Part shown: positions 16,628 through 24,602 of the stretch, one piece after another
How the letters are laid out: each line of letters begins with the position of its first letter
Position numbering within the stretch: the first letter of the stretch is position 1
Assembly (NCBI RefSeq): GCF_039522665.1
Contig: NZ_BAAADV010000007.1
Span: 620,001-684,000 of the forward strand
Length of the DNA stretch: 64,000 nt
From: Natronoarchaeum mannanilyticum
Lineage (GTDB): Archaea; Halobacteriota; Halobacteria; Halobacteriales; Natronoarchaeaceae
Direction: 5' to 3'
The notes under the pieces: model-generated
Databases searched by the model: none
Seen by the model: the letters and a program-made list of their open reading frames with translations, nothing else
What the model was told of the DNA's origin: nothing
Position numbers and translations under genes: made by a program

Positions 16628-17184
16628 CGTGAATCATCTCCGTCGGGTCGCTCGGCTCTCCCATCGGCTCGCGATCCTGCGGATCGCCCGCTTCCGTCGC
16701 CCGCAAGTCGGCCTTCGCCGCTGAAGCCCGCCGCGATGACGAAGAACAGGCCGACGACGACGCCGGCGACGATCGGCATGATGCCGACGATCTCGACGCC
16801 CTCCAGGGCGTACTTCTTCCCGTGGTAGATCCCCAGGGCCGACTCGTACAGCCCGTGTTCGAGGAACCGGCCGCCGATCGCGACCGGGATCAGCCCGATC
16901 AGCGCGAACGCGAGCACGCCGCCGCTGGCGAGGCCGACGACGGCGCGGTTCGACAGCCAGTCGCGGGTCGGCTCGATGCCGAACGCGAACGCGATCATCA
17001 GGATCGTCGCGCCGATGATGGCGCCGCCCTGGAAGCCGCCGCCGGGCGAGCCGCCGCCGTGGAACGTCAGGAACAGCCCGTACGTGAACGCGAAGGGGGC
17101 GATCACGCGCACGGTCGTCATGATCACCTGGCTCTCGACGTACGGTTGGTTCTCGCCGACGGGCTCGTACTCGTCGTTACTCAC
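16624..17184 (-). CDS. mrpB: Mrp antiporter subunit B (MnhB)
   Basis: A 186-residue membrane subunit with four helices. The MnhB signature follows the first helix (LTFHGGGSPGGGFQGGAI), and a ~25-residue hydrophilic acidic/basic tail ends the protein. MrpB is required for a complete Mrp complex but has no known catalytic residues. It overlaps the DUF4040 gene by 8 bp and mrpC by 4 bp. Confidence 0.9.
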   Translation of the reverse strand: MSNDEYEPVGENQPYVESQVIMTTVRVIAPFAFTYGLFLTFHGGGSPGGGFQGGAIIGATILMIAFAFGIEPTRDWLSNRAVVGLASGGVLAFALIGLIPVAIGGRFLEHGLYESALGIYHGKKYALEGVEIVGIMPIVAGVVVGLFFVIAAGFSGEGRLAGDGSGRSAGSRADGRAERPDGDDSR

Positions 17185-17722
17185 CGGTGAACACCTCCGT
17201 TCGGAGTACCAGCAGGGAGGCGATACCGGCGGCGAACACCACGACCGCCTCGCCGAACGTGTCGAACCCCCGGTAGCCCGCGAGCACGGCCGTCACGGCG
17301 TTCTCGACGCCGGTGTCCTCGTAGGCCGATTCGATGTAGTACTGGGTCACCTCGGGGTTCGACCAGATCGGCGCCGACTCGCTGCCGACCGCGGGGAACG
17401 CCGGCACGGTCGCCAGGATCGCGAGCGTGAACGCGCCCACGACGAGCAGGCCCGTCGGGTGAGGCCGCTCGAACGTGACGTCGGTCGGCGGCCGGACGGT
17501 CTTGGCGATCGTCAACAGCAGCAGCAGCGTCGTCACGCCGGCGCCGATCGCCGCCTCGGTCATCGCGACGTCCGGCGCGAGCAGGAACGCGTAGAAGATC
17601 GCCATTCCGAGGCTGTAGGCCGCGAACACGATGATCGCGGCGAGCACGTCCCGGAATATCGCCGTCAGCACGGCGGTCGCGAGCACGAACGCGAACAGCG
17701 CGAGCTCGAACGCGGGGATCAC
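17177..17722 (-). CDS. DUF4040 subunit (MbhD/MbhE; C-terminal part of MrpA)
   Basis: A 181-residue membrane protein matching the C-terminal region of bacterial MrpA. The MbhD-like half contains LLAPDVAMTEAAIGAG. The MbhE-like half contains YRGFDTFGEAVVVFAAGIASLL. In this operon MrpA is thus split into a free-standing C-terminal module and one or more separate large subunits. The gene overlaps mrpG and mrpB by 4 and 8 bp. Confidence 0.87.
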   Translation of the reverse strand: MIPAFELALFAFVLATAVLTAIFRDVLAAIIVFAAYSLGMAIFYAFLLAPDVAMTEAAIGAGVTTLLLLLTIAKTVRPPTDVTFERPHPTGLLVVGAFTLAILATVPAFPAVGSESAPIWSNPEVTQYYIESAYEDTGVENAVTAVLAGYRGFDTFGEAVVVFAAGIASLLVLRTEVFTGE

Positions 17723-18135
17723 GCCGGCTCACCTCCCTCCTCGTCGACGCCGTCGGCCGCGGGGTCGGCCGAGCCTGTATCCCCGTTGCGGTCCGGCGCG
17801 AGGTCCCGCGCCGTACGGTCGTCGTCGGACGTCCACGGCTCGATGCCGTCCTCGTCGGCCGCCCGGGCGATCGCGTGGGCGGCGGTCGGGTTCGTCAGGA
17901 AGATGAACAGCAGGAGTAGCACCGTCTTCGCGGTGGTCGCCTGCACGCCCAGCGAGAGCGCGACGGCAGCCAGCGCGAAGCCGGCGCCGAGCGTGTCGGC
18001 CTGCGAGGCGGTGTGAGCCCGCGAGTAGATGTCGGGCAGTCGGATGACGCCGACGGCCGAGACGAGGGTGAAGAACAGCGATCCCGCTAGCAGGACGCCG
18101 ATGGCGACCAGCCGAGCGGTCTCGACGGCGCTCAT
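17719..18135 (-). CDS. mrpG: Mrp antiporter subunit G
   Basis: A 138-residue protein with three hydrophobic helices and the MrpG signature VIRLPDIYSRAHTASQADTLG. It has an acidic hydrophilic C-terminal tail of about 50 residues (EDGIEPWTSDDD onward), longer than usual and in keeping with the salt-adapted inserts of its operon partners. ATG at 18135 lies inside the 4-bp overlap with mrpF. Confidence 0.9.
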   Translation of the reverse strand: MSAVETARLVAIGVLLAGSLFFTLVSAVGVIRLPDIYSRAHTASQADTLGAGFALAAVALSLGVQATTAKTVLLLLFIFLTNPTAAHAIARAADEDGIEPWTSDDDRTARDLAPDRNGDTGSADPAADGVDEEGGEPA

Positions 18136-18422
18136 ATGATCCCACCCCGCTCGACGGTGAACTTCGAGATCGCCACCGACATCAGGAAGTTCAACAGCGC
18201 GTAGATCAGCGCGATATCGAGGAACGACGACTCTCCGAGGCCGACCGCCAAGAGTGCGAGAATTACGACGGTGTTCGTGCCGAGCACGTTCACCGCCAGC
18301 ACACGGTCCTGCATCGTCGGGCCGTCGACGGCCCGGTACAGCATCGCGACGGCCAGCGCGACGAACAGCGCGGCGGTCCCGAGGAACAGGTCGGTCGCCA
18401 GATCGCCGGTGCCGACGCTCAC
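18132..18422 (-). CDS. mrpF: Mrp antiporter subunit F
   Basis: A 96-residue membrane subunit with three helices. The MrpF pattern YRAVDGPTMQDRVLAVNVLGTN follows helix 1, and the C-terminal helix is DIALIYALLNFLMSVAIS. MrpF is structurally related to small subunits of respiratory complex I-like machines. It overlaps mrpE and mrpG by 4 bp each. Confidence 0.9.
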   Translation of the reverse strand: MSVGTGDLATDLFLGTAALFVALAVAMLYRAVDGPTMQDRVLAVNVLGTNTVVILALLAVGLGESSFLDIALIYALLNFLMSVAISKFTVERGGII

Positions 18423-19510
18423 GCCGACTCACCTCCGGCGCTCTCGTCGGCGTCGGACGCTCTCTCGTCCTCCTCATCGTCCGATGTCTGGAGCACCTCG
18501 GCGTCGCCGCGCTCGCGCGGACTATCGATCCGCATCGCGCGGCGACCGTAGAAGACGAAGCGGACCCACCGCTCCAGGCTGCCGTCGAACAGCCCCTCCC
18601 GGGAGACGGGCAGCAGCGAGTGGACGTACAGGTCCTGCCCGCGCTCGCGGACGGTGAGCGTCCCCGGCGTGAGCGTGATGCTGTTTGCCAGCGTGGCGAC
18701 CGGCAGCGCGCCCCAGACCGCGGCGTGGATCCGCGTCATCCGCGGGTCGATCTCCGCTCGGGGGTTCAGGATCACCGTCGCGACCTGCAGGTTCGCGACC
18801 AGGATCTCCCAGAGCAACACCGGCGCGAACACGCACCAGCGCGCCAGCCGAGCCAGCGAGGCGCCGACCTGCGGCGGGCGCGCGAACGTCACCTGCGAGA
18901 GCACGATCGCCGCGATCAGCGCCGTCGCGACGCCGGTGACGAGGTCGAACAGGCCGGCGAAGCCGCCGATCACCTGGTAGAAGACGAAGGAGATCACGAA
19001 CGTCCCGATAAAGCGGCTGGCGCTGGCGGGCGCGACGAACCGCGCCGAACGCCGCGGGTGTTCGACGGGCGCCTCCTCGACGCCGAAGCGGTCGTCTCGA
19101 CTCAGCTCCGTCTTGAGCGGTTCGAGCAGCGGCTGTCCGGCGCCGGGGTCGTACTCGGGATCGAGCACGATCCGGTCGACGCCGGTCGAGACGGCGCGAG
19201 CGCCGATCACGCGAGCGACGTCGGAGGGGCTAAAGAGGTACTCGTCGGCGCCGAGCACGACGGTCTCGACGGTCAGCTCGTCGGTGTGCTCGGCGGCGTC
19301 CTCCTCGGCCCAGATCTCGGTCCGTTCGAGGAGCTCCTCGCCGGCCGTCTCCAGCTCCGAGCCCGGCAGGCGCGTGCTGTCGGCCGAGATCACGTAGCCG
19401 AACGTGACCCGAGCGTCGCCGTCGGACGCCTCGAGCGCCGACTCGATGGCGTACTCGACGGTGCGGCGGAGCGTCGCCGACTCCGCGACGGGCACCAGTA
19501 TGTGGGTCAC
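18419..19510 (-). CDS. mrpE: MrpE fused to a universal-stress-like N-terminal domain
   Basis: A 363-residue first gene of the Mrp operon. Residues about 1-120 resemble a UspA-type nucleotide-binding fold (start MTHILVPVAESATLRRTVEYA). The MrpE domain, with membrane helices, follows at about residues 160-330 (NPRAEIDPRMTRI and NSITLTPGTLTV are the conserved MrpE segments). The C-terminus is acidic. Bacterial MrpE is about 160 residues, so the extra domain is the haloarchaeal addition. It may sense nucleotide or stress state, which is an inference. No clear TATA box was found in the 233 bp upstream. Confidence 0.87.
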   Translation of the reverse strand: MTHILVPVAESATLRRTVEYAIESALEASDGDARVTFGYVISADSTRLPGSELETAGEELLERTEIWAEEDAAEHTDELTVETVVLGADEYLFSPSDVARVIGARAVSTGVDRIVLDPEYDPGAGQPLLEPLKTELSRDDRFGVEEAPVEHPRRSARFVAPASASRFIGTFVISFVFYQVIGGFAGLFDLVTGVATALIAAIVLSQVTFARPPQVGASLARLARWCVFAPVLLWEILVANLQVATVILNPRAEIDPRMTRIHAAVWGALPVATLANSITLTPGTLTVRERGQDLYVHSLLPVSREGLFDGSLERWVRFVFYGRRAMRIDSPRERGDAEVLQTSDDEEDERASDADESAGGESA

Positions 19511-19743
19511 GGGGGATCGCCCTCCGTCCGGGGGTCTGTCGGGCGTCGAATGCGCCTCGGCGGCCCGGAAAACGGCCCGTTCGCGGCCGGATTCGCGTCG
19601 CCGCGTCCGGGGTTAGTTGCAACACTCATGGCTCTGTCTGTTGTCCGAACCAAGCGGTAGCCCGAGGAAAACAATTTCGTTCTCGTCCCGTCGCTGCCGG
19701 TCGATCACGGCAAAGTTAGCGGCGAAACCGCCCGAACGACCGG

Positions 19744-20985
19744 TCAGTCGAGATGCCCGACGAGCCGATCCGCGACCGCGCCGCCGAGCGCGGATTTCGA
19801 GCCCTCGAACGCCTCGGCGTCGTCGGCGTCGACGAACAGCGTCCGCGTCTCGTCGGCGCCCATCACGCTCGCGTCGTTCGCGACGACGAACGCGAGGTCG
19901 ACCCGGTCGAGCGTCTCGCGGGCGGCGCCGGTCATCGCGGCGTCGGCATCGGCACGAGCGTCCTCGTGGTCGCCGGCCGCGCCCGCGGTCTCGGTCTTGA
20001 AGCCGACGATCGGCAGGTCGGGGCGAGCCTCGCGGACGGCGTCGATCACCTTCGGCGTCCCTTCGAGTTCGAGGGTCAACTCCCGACCCGATCGGATCTT
20101 TTGCTCGCGGGGCTCGACGGTGTAGTCGCCAATCGCCGCCGTCGAGATGAAGGCGTCCGCTTCAGCCGCGGCGTCGACCGCGGCGTCCCGGAGTTCGGCC
20201 GCGCTCTCGACGAGGCGGTAGTCGGCGTAGCCGAGCGACCCGTCGGGCCCGAGCGCCGGCTCGTCGGGCTCGTTCGAGGGAGCGTGGGGGCCGACGACGC
20301 CGTGGAGCAGTGTCACGTCGGCGCCCCGGACGTAGCAGGCCTTCGCGACGGCTCGACCGGTCTTGCCCGACGAGCGGTTCGTCAGGACGCGCACGGGATC
20401 GATCGCCTCCGCGGTGGCGCCGGCGGTGACGACGACGCGCTCGCCGTCGAGCGGTCGGTCGCCGGCCGCGCGTGCGGTGTCGAGGCAGATGCGCTCCTCG
20501 CTGGCGATCTTGGCCTTCCCCTCCTCGATCCGCGGGTCGACGAACTCGACGCCCCACGATTCGACGCGCTCGATCGCCTCCAGCACGCCCGGGTGGTCGT
20601 ACATCGGCTCGTGCATCGCGGGGGCGATCACGACCGGCACGTCGGCGCCCAGCGCGGTTGTCGCGCAGGTCGTGACGGGCGTGTCGTCGACCGCACCGGC
20701 GATCTTGCCGACCGTGTTGGCCGTCGCGGGCGCGATCAGAAACACGTCGGCCCAGCCCTCTCGTCCGCAGAGATCGACGTGCTCGACGGCGCCGGTGAGC
20801 TCGGTGACGACGTCGCGGTCGGTCGCGAACTCGACCGCCCACGGGTGGACGATCCCCTGCGCGCCGCCGGTCATCACCGCCCGCACGTCGGCGCCGCGGC
20901 GGCGGAGCTCGTGGGCCAGTTCGACGGTCTTGACGGCCGCGATGGAGCCACAGACCCCGAGCGCGACGTTGACTCCCTCCAGCAT
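19744..20985 (-). CDS. coaBC: Bifunctional CoaBC (phosphopantothenoylcysteine synthetase/decarboxylase)
   Basis: A 413-residue cytoplasmic enzyme that makes 4'-phosphopantetheine for coenzyme A. It ligates cysteine to 4'-phosphopantothenate and then decarboxylates the product using FMN. The N-terminal flavoprotein half shows GSIAAVKTVEL, APATANTVGKIA and PAMHEPMY. The C-terminal synthetase half shows VVTAGATAEAIDPVR and NRSSGKTGRAVA. ATG at 20983-20985 is chosen because a TATA-like element lies 30 bp upstream (21011-21020) and upstream codons are Arg-rich and non-conserved. Confidence 0.93.
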   Translation of the reverse strand: MLEGVNVALGVCGSIAAVKTVELAHELRRRGADVRAVMTGGAQGIVHPWAVEFATDRDVVTELTGAVEHVDLCGREGWADVFLIAPATANTVGKIAGAVDDTPVTTCATTALGADVPVVIAPAMHEPMYDHPGVLEAIERVESWGVEFVDPRIEEGKAKIASEERICLDTARAAGDRPLDGERVVVTAGATAEAIDPVRVLTNRSSGKTGRAVAKACYVRGADVTLLHGVVGPHAPSNEPDEPALGPDGSLGYADYRLVESAAELRDAAVDAAAEADAFISTAAIGDYTVEPREQKIRSGRELTLELEGTPKVIDAVREARPDLPIVGFKTETAGAAGDHEDARADADAAMTGAARETLDRVDLAFVVANDASVMGADETRTLFVDADDAEAFEGSKSALGGAVADRLVGHLD

Positions 20986-21010
20986 TCGCCCGCACCTTCT
21001 CGCGGGGCCG

Positions 21011-21020
21011 ACAAAACGTT
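21011..21020 (-). promoter_or_regulatory. TATA-like promoter of coaBC
   Basis: On the minus strand this reads aacgttttgt, centred 30 bp before the coaBC ATG. Confidence 0.5.
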
Positions 21021-21081
21021 GTCGCGGCGACCGGCGTCGGCGCTGCGCGGTCGAACGCACCGACGTCCGCCTAAAACGGCC

Positions 21082-21648
21082 TCAGAACCGGTCCGACAGC
21101 ACCAGATCGAACGCCTCCTCGTCGTCGAGCTCCTGCAACGACTCGCCGAGTTCCGCCTGCAGGTGCTCGAAACGGGCCGTCAGCTCCGCGAACTCCTCGC
21201 TGCGCTGGAGCACGGAGTGGGACTTCTCGGCCTCCAGCGCGGCGCGCTTCGAGGCGACCGCGAAAAACTCCTGGAGCGCGTTGTCGTAGGTGGCTCGCTT
21301 GAGCAGGTGATCGACCGTCGAGAGCAGCTGCTCACCGGTGACCGGCTTGAACAGGTAGTCGTCGAACGCCATCTCGATGATGTCGAAGTCCGGCTCGACC
21401 GCGGTGACCATCGCGACCTGACAGGTGAGCCCGCGGTCGCGGATCCGCTCCAAGACCTCGTCGCCGGTGAGGTCCGGCATTCGGCGGTCGAGCAGCACCA
21501 CCTCGACGTCGTCGTCGAGACTCTCCAGTGCTTCCTCGCCGCTGTAGGCCACCCGAACCGTGTGCTGCTGGCGGAGCTGCTCGGCGTACACGCGAGCGAC
21601 CCGCGGGTCGTCGTCCACGACGAGGACGATGCCGCGCTGTTCGTCCAT
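21082..21648 (-). CDS. Response regulator with HalX domain
   Basis: A 188-residue regulator with an N-terminal receiver domain. The acidic pocket is VVDDDPR, the phospho-acceptor Asp lies in VVLLDRRMPD (about residue 55), and Lys is in YLFKPVT. The C-terminal HalX domain is helical and coiled (about residues 130-185). HalX proteins are haloarchaeal and lack an obvious DNA-binding fold, so the output is unclear. No kinase is adjacent. A TATA-like stretch at 21675-21686 and an inverted repeat flank the promoter. Confidence 0.9.
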   Translation of the reverse strand: MDEQRGIVLVVDDDPRVARVYAEQLRQQHTVRVAYSGEEALESLDDDVEVVLLDRRMPDLTGDEVLERIRDRGLTCQVAMVTAVEPDFDIIEMAFDDYLFKPVTGEQLLSTVDHLLKRATYDNALQEFFAVASKRAALEAEKSHSVLQRSEEFAELTARFEHLQAELGESLQELDDEEAFDLVLSDRF

Positions 21649-21656
21649 CTACTATC

Positions 21657-21708
21657 AACTGGTTGTCGGAGCAGCTAATACTTTTGGGGAGGTACACCGC
21701 AACCAGTT
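21657..21708. promoter_or_regulatory. Inverted repeat bracketing the HalX regulator promoter
   Basis: Nine-base arms aactggttg (21657-21665) and caaccagtt (21700-21708) are perfect complements. Between them lies the TATA-like sequence caaaagtattag (minus strand, 21675-21686), about 32 bp before the regulator ATG. The distal arm touches the stop codon of the neighbouring flavoprotein gene. It is an operator candidate only; no binding protein is implied. Confidence 0.4.
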
Positions 21709-22469
21709 TATCGTTCATCTGCATCCACGCGCGGGTGCATCGTCGGCGTCTCGTCGGTCGGTTCCGCGATCCGCTCGGCCAGCCGTTCGCGCGCCGAGCG
21801 CTCGCGCTCCCGGCGCTCGGCGTCGTCGATCTCCTCGCAACCCGGCGGCACCTCGCGCCCGCGGCCGGTGAAGTACCCATCGGGCGCGACCCAGTCGTGG
21901 TAGAACGCGGCGTCGGATTCCTCGATCGCGGTCAACGCGACGGCCGCGCCGTGGCCCGCGGCGACGATCGCCTGGTGGGGGCGACCGGCGATCCGCCCCG
22001 CGGCGTACAGTCCCGGCACGCGCGTCCGGCCGTGCTCGTCGACGCCGACGTACGTCTTCGAGCCGCGGTCGATCAGTTCGACGTCGACGCCGTCGAGGTA
22101 AGAGACGTCGCCCCACGACGCCGCGATCACGCGGATCGCCGCGAGTTCGTCGCCGTCGGCGAGTTCGACCGCGAAGTCGTCCTCGCGCGGGCGGACGTCG
22201 ACGACGCGACCCTCGCGGAACTCGCAGCCCGCGTCGTCGGCCTGCTCGCGCACCATATCGAGATACAGGCGTGCGTCGATCCCGGCGGGAAACCCCGGGT
22301 AGTTCTCCAGGCTGGCGTTGCGTTCGAGGATCGATCCGTCAGCGGCGTCGGTTCCCGTCCGGCCGCTCGACGGGTCGACGATCAGCGCGTCGAGTCCGGC
22401 CCGCGCGGTGTAGATGCCGGCGGAGAGTCCGGCGACGCCGCCGCCGACGATGAGCACGTCTCGGGTCAT
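21708..22469 (-). CDS. Reduced thioredoxin-reductase-like FAD oxidoreductase
   Basis: A 253-residue flavoprotein. The FAD-binding Rossmann motif starts at once (VLIVGGGVAGLSAGIYTARAG), and the second FAD motif is VPGLYAAGRIAGRPHQAIVAAGHGA. It is shorter than thioredoxin reductase (about 310 residues). It lacks the central NADPH domain and the CxxC redox pair, so it is unlikely to reduce a thioredoxin in the ordinary way. The last 70 residues are charged. Similar short proteins are widespread in haloarchaea with no assigned reaction. Confidence 0.8.
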   Translation of the reverse strand: MTRDVLIVGGGVAGLSAGIYTARAGLDALIVDPSSGRTGTDAADGSILERNASLENYPGFPAGIDARLYLDMVREQADDAGCEFREGRVVDVRPREDDFAVELADGDELAAIRVIAASWGDVSYLDGVDVELIDRGSKTYVGVDEHGRTRVPGLYAAGRIAGRPHQAIVAAGHGAAVALTAIEESDAAFYHDWVAPDGYFTGRGREVPPGCEEIDDAERRERERSARERLAERIAEPTDETPTMHPRVDADER

Positions 22470-22580
22470 CGGTTCGAGGTCCGCGCCGGGGGAGTATGAA
22501 CGCGGCGGACGCCGGTGGGAGAGACAGGACCGCGGGACGCAGACACGTCGACAGCGCCCGCAAACCCGACCGAGCGCGTA

Positions 22581-22590
22581 ACACTTACTG
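22581..22590 (+). promoter_or_regulatory. TATA-like promoter of the 22613 gene
   Basis: The sequence acacttactg is centred about 28 bp before the GTG start at 22613, supporting that start. Confidence 0.5.
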
Positions 22591-22612
22591 TCGCGCCCGC
22601 AAACGTCCGAGC

Positions 22613-23143
22613 GTGGACAGAGTCGAGGTGAGCACGGACGTCTACCTCCCGCCCGAGGAGATCTACGAGTTCCTGGAGGACTTCCCGGGGTACGCCGACT
22701 ACTCGAAGTACCTCAAGGAGGTCCGCAGCGACGGGACGGGCGAGGAGGGGACGCGGTACGACCTGGAGTTCGCGTGGTGGAAGCTCAACTACACCGCTCG
22801 CTCGGAAGTGACCGATACCGACCCGCCCGAGCGGATCGACTGGCGGATCGTGAAGGACGTCGACGCCGGCGGCTACTGGCAGGTCGAGCCCCGACCCGAG
22901 GCCGCGCCGCCGGACCGCGAGACGGCCAGCCGAGTCCGGTTCGTCGTCGAGTTCGATCCCGACAGCGCGAACGCCGGGGCGCTGGACCTGCCGGCGCTCG
23001 TCTCGATCGGCTGGGTGATCGACAAGATTCGCCCGAAAGTGCTCGAGGAAGCCGAACGCGTGGTCGAGCGGATCGTCGCCGATCTGGAGGGCGAGCGCCG
23101 CGACGTCGAACTCCGGGTCCACGAGCAGCCCTCGTCGGTGTGA
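22613..23143 (+). CDS. SRPBCC (START-like) family protein
   Basis: A 176-residue cytoplasmic protein beginning at GTG 22613 (VDRVEVSTDVYLPPEEIYEFLEDF). This is the beta1-helix pattern of the SRPBCC/Bet v1 ligand-binding fold, close to the coenzyme Q-binding/COG2867 type. A hydrophobic cavity for a lipid or quinone is expected from the fold; the ligand is not predictable. The TATA element 28 bp upstream supports the GTG start over more distal in-frame codons in Arg-rich sequence. Confidence 0.83.
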   Translation: MDRVEVSTDVYLPPEEIYEFLEDFPGYADYSKYLKEVRSDGTGEEGTRYDLEFAWWKLNYTARSEVTDTDPPERIDWRIVKDVDAGGYWQVEPRPEAAPPDRETASRVRFVVEFDPDSANAGALDLPALVSIGWVIDKIRPKVLEEAERVVERIVADLEGERRDVELRVHEQPSSV

Positions 23144-23212
23144 TCGCGGCGGCGGCATTCCGAGACTGACTACGGAACGAAGCAGGACCCATCCGTCAGG
23201 ATACCCGAAGGG

Positions 23213-23226
23213 CAATACACTTATTC
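23213..23226 (+). promoter_or_regulatory. TATA-like promoter of the trk operon
   Basis: The sequence gcaatacacttatt is centred about 45 bp before the trkA GTG but about 31 bp before an ATG at 23251 that opens a 7-codon leader ORF. Confidence 0.5.
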
Positions 23227-23250
23227 TATCCGGATGAACGACCGGTAATC

Positions 23251-23274
23251 ATGGTGGTCCCCGCGTGCGCGTGA
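23251..23274 (+). CDS. Seven-codon upstream ORF overlapping the trkA start
   Basis: ATG at 23251 encodes MVVPACA and stops at TGA 23272-23274. The stop overlaps codons 1-4 of trkA (GTG at 23265, and a second in-frame GTG at 23271 forming GTGA with the stop). The TATA box spacing favours a transcript whose first AUG is this one, so trkA would be translated by reinitiation. It may be a chance frame. Confidence 0.33.
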   Translation: MVVPACA

Positions 23275-24602
23275 TCGTCATCGGCGCCGGCGAGGTCGGG
23301 CGGAGCATCGCCGCCAACCTCGCCGACTCCAACGAGGTCGTCGTGATCGAGCGCGACTCGGAGATCGTCGAGGAGCTCACCTACTCGCTCGACGTGCTCT
23401 CGATCGCGGGCGACGGGACTTCGCTGGAGATCCTCGAAGAAGCCGGCGTCGAGGACGCCGACATCGTCATCGCGAGCACGGACAACGACGAGACGAACCT
23501 GGTCGCCTGCGGGACGGCCAAAACCGTCTCCGACGCGTTCACGATCGCCCGCGTGAAGAAGACCAACCTGCTCGACACCTGGCGCCGCACCAAGGGCGCC
23601 TTCGGCGTCGACTTCATGGTCGGCAGCGACCTGCTGACCGCTCACGCGATCGTCCGGATCGCGGGACTGCCCGGCGCCCACGACGCCGACGTGTTCGCGG
23701 GCGGCGCGGTCCGGATGGCCGAGTTCGAGATCGCAGCGGAGAGTCCGATCGCCGGGGAGACGATCCGGGAAGCCGACCGCTTCGACTCGCTGACGTTCGC
23801 GGCGATCTTCCGCGAGGGCGAAGTGACGATCCCGCGGGGCGACACGCGAATCCGCGCGGAGGATCGCCTCGTCGTCATCGGGAGCCCCGAGAGCGTCCAG
23901 GAGTTCGCGACGGAACTGTACCCCGCGGAGGCCCGCGACGGCACCGACGAGGTCGTGATCGTCGGCGGCAGCGAGATCGGCTTCCAGACCGCGAAGCTGT
24001 TCGAGGACCACGGGCTGAAGCCCCGGCTCGTCGAACAGGACCACGATCGCGCCCGCGAGCTCGCCGAGGAGCTGCCGAAGACGACCGTGATGGAGAGCGA
24101 CGCGACCGACGCCGAGTTCCTCTCGCGCGAGCACGTCGACGAGGCCGACCTGCTCGTCGCGACGCTTGAGAGCGACCAGAAGAACCTGCTCGTGTCGCTG
24201 CTGGCCGAGCGCCTCGGCGTCGATCGCAGCGTCGCCATCGTGGAGTCGCCCGACTACGTCGACCTGTTCGAGGCCGTCGGCGTCGACGTCGCGATCAACC
24301 CGCGCGAGGAGACCGCCGAGGAGATCACGCGGTTCACCCGCGAGGGCGAGGCCGAGAACGTCGCGATGCTGGAGAGCGACCTCGCGGAGGTCGTCGAGTT
24401 CGAAGTCGACGGCGACAGTCTGCTCGTCGGCCGCTCGATTCAAGAGGCCATGGCCGAGCTGCCCGAGTGCGTCGTCGTCGGCGCGATCACTCGGGACGGC
24501 GCGCACATCACGCCGCGCGGGGACACCCGCGTCGAGGCGGGCGACCACGTCGTCGTCTTTCTCGCCACCGAGGTTCTGGACGACGTGCTCGATAAAATAT
24601 GA
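23265..24602 (+). CDS. trkA: Trk potassium uptake regulatory subunit TrkA
   Basis: A 445-residue cytoplasmic subunit that gates TrkH through nucleotide binding. It has two tandem RCK units. The first Rossmann fold is VIVIGAGEVGRSIAANLAD and the second is VVIVGGSEIGFQTAKLF. Each is followed by a TrkA_C domain (IPRGDTRIRAEDRLVVIG and ITPRGDTRVEAGDHVVVF). Its TGA overlaps the trkH ATG by 4 bp, so the two are cotranscribed and coupled. High internal potassium is the main osmolyte of haloarchaea, so this is a core function. Confidence 0.95.
   Translation: MRVIVIGAGEVGRSIAANLADSNEVVVIERDSEIVEELTYSLDVLSIAGDGTSLEILEEAGVEDADIVIASTDNDETNLVACGTAKTVSDAFTIARVKKTNLLDTWRRTKGAFGVDFMVGSDLLTAHAIVRIAGLPGAHDADVFAGGAVRMAEFEIAAESPIAGETIREADRFDSLTFAAIFREGEVTIPRGDTRIRAEDRLVVIGSPESVQEFATELYPAEARDGTDEVVIVGGSEIGFQTAKLFEDHGLKPRLVEQDHDRARELAEELPKTTVMESDATDAEFLSREHVDEADLLVATLESDQKNLLVSLLAERLGVDRSVAIVESPDYVDLFEAVGVDVAINPREETAEEITRFTREGEAENVAMLESDLAEVVEFEVDGDSLLVGRSIQEAMAELPECVVVGAITRDGAHITPRGDTRVEAGDHVVVFLATEVLDDVLDKI

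Noticed and set aside
23226-24548. Minus-strand frame antisense to trkA
   Set aside because: The trkA product has two complete RCK units; the antisense frame has no recognisable family.
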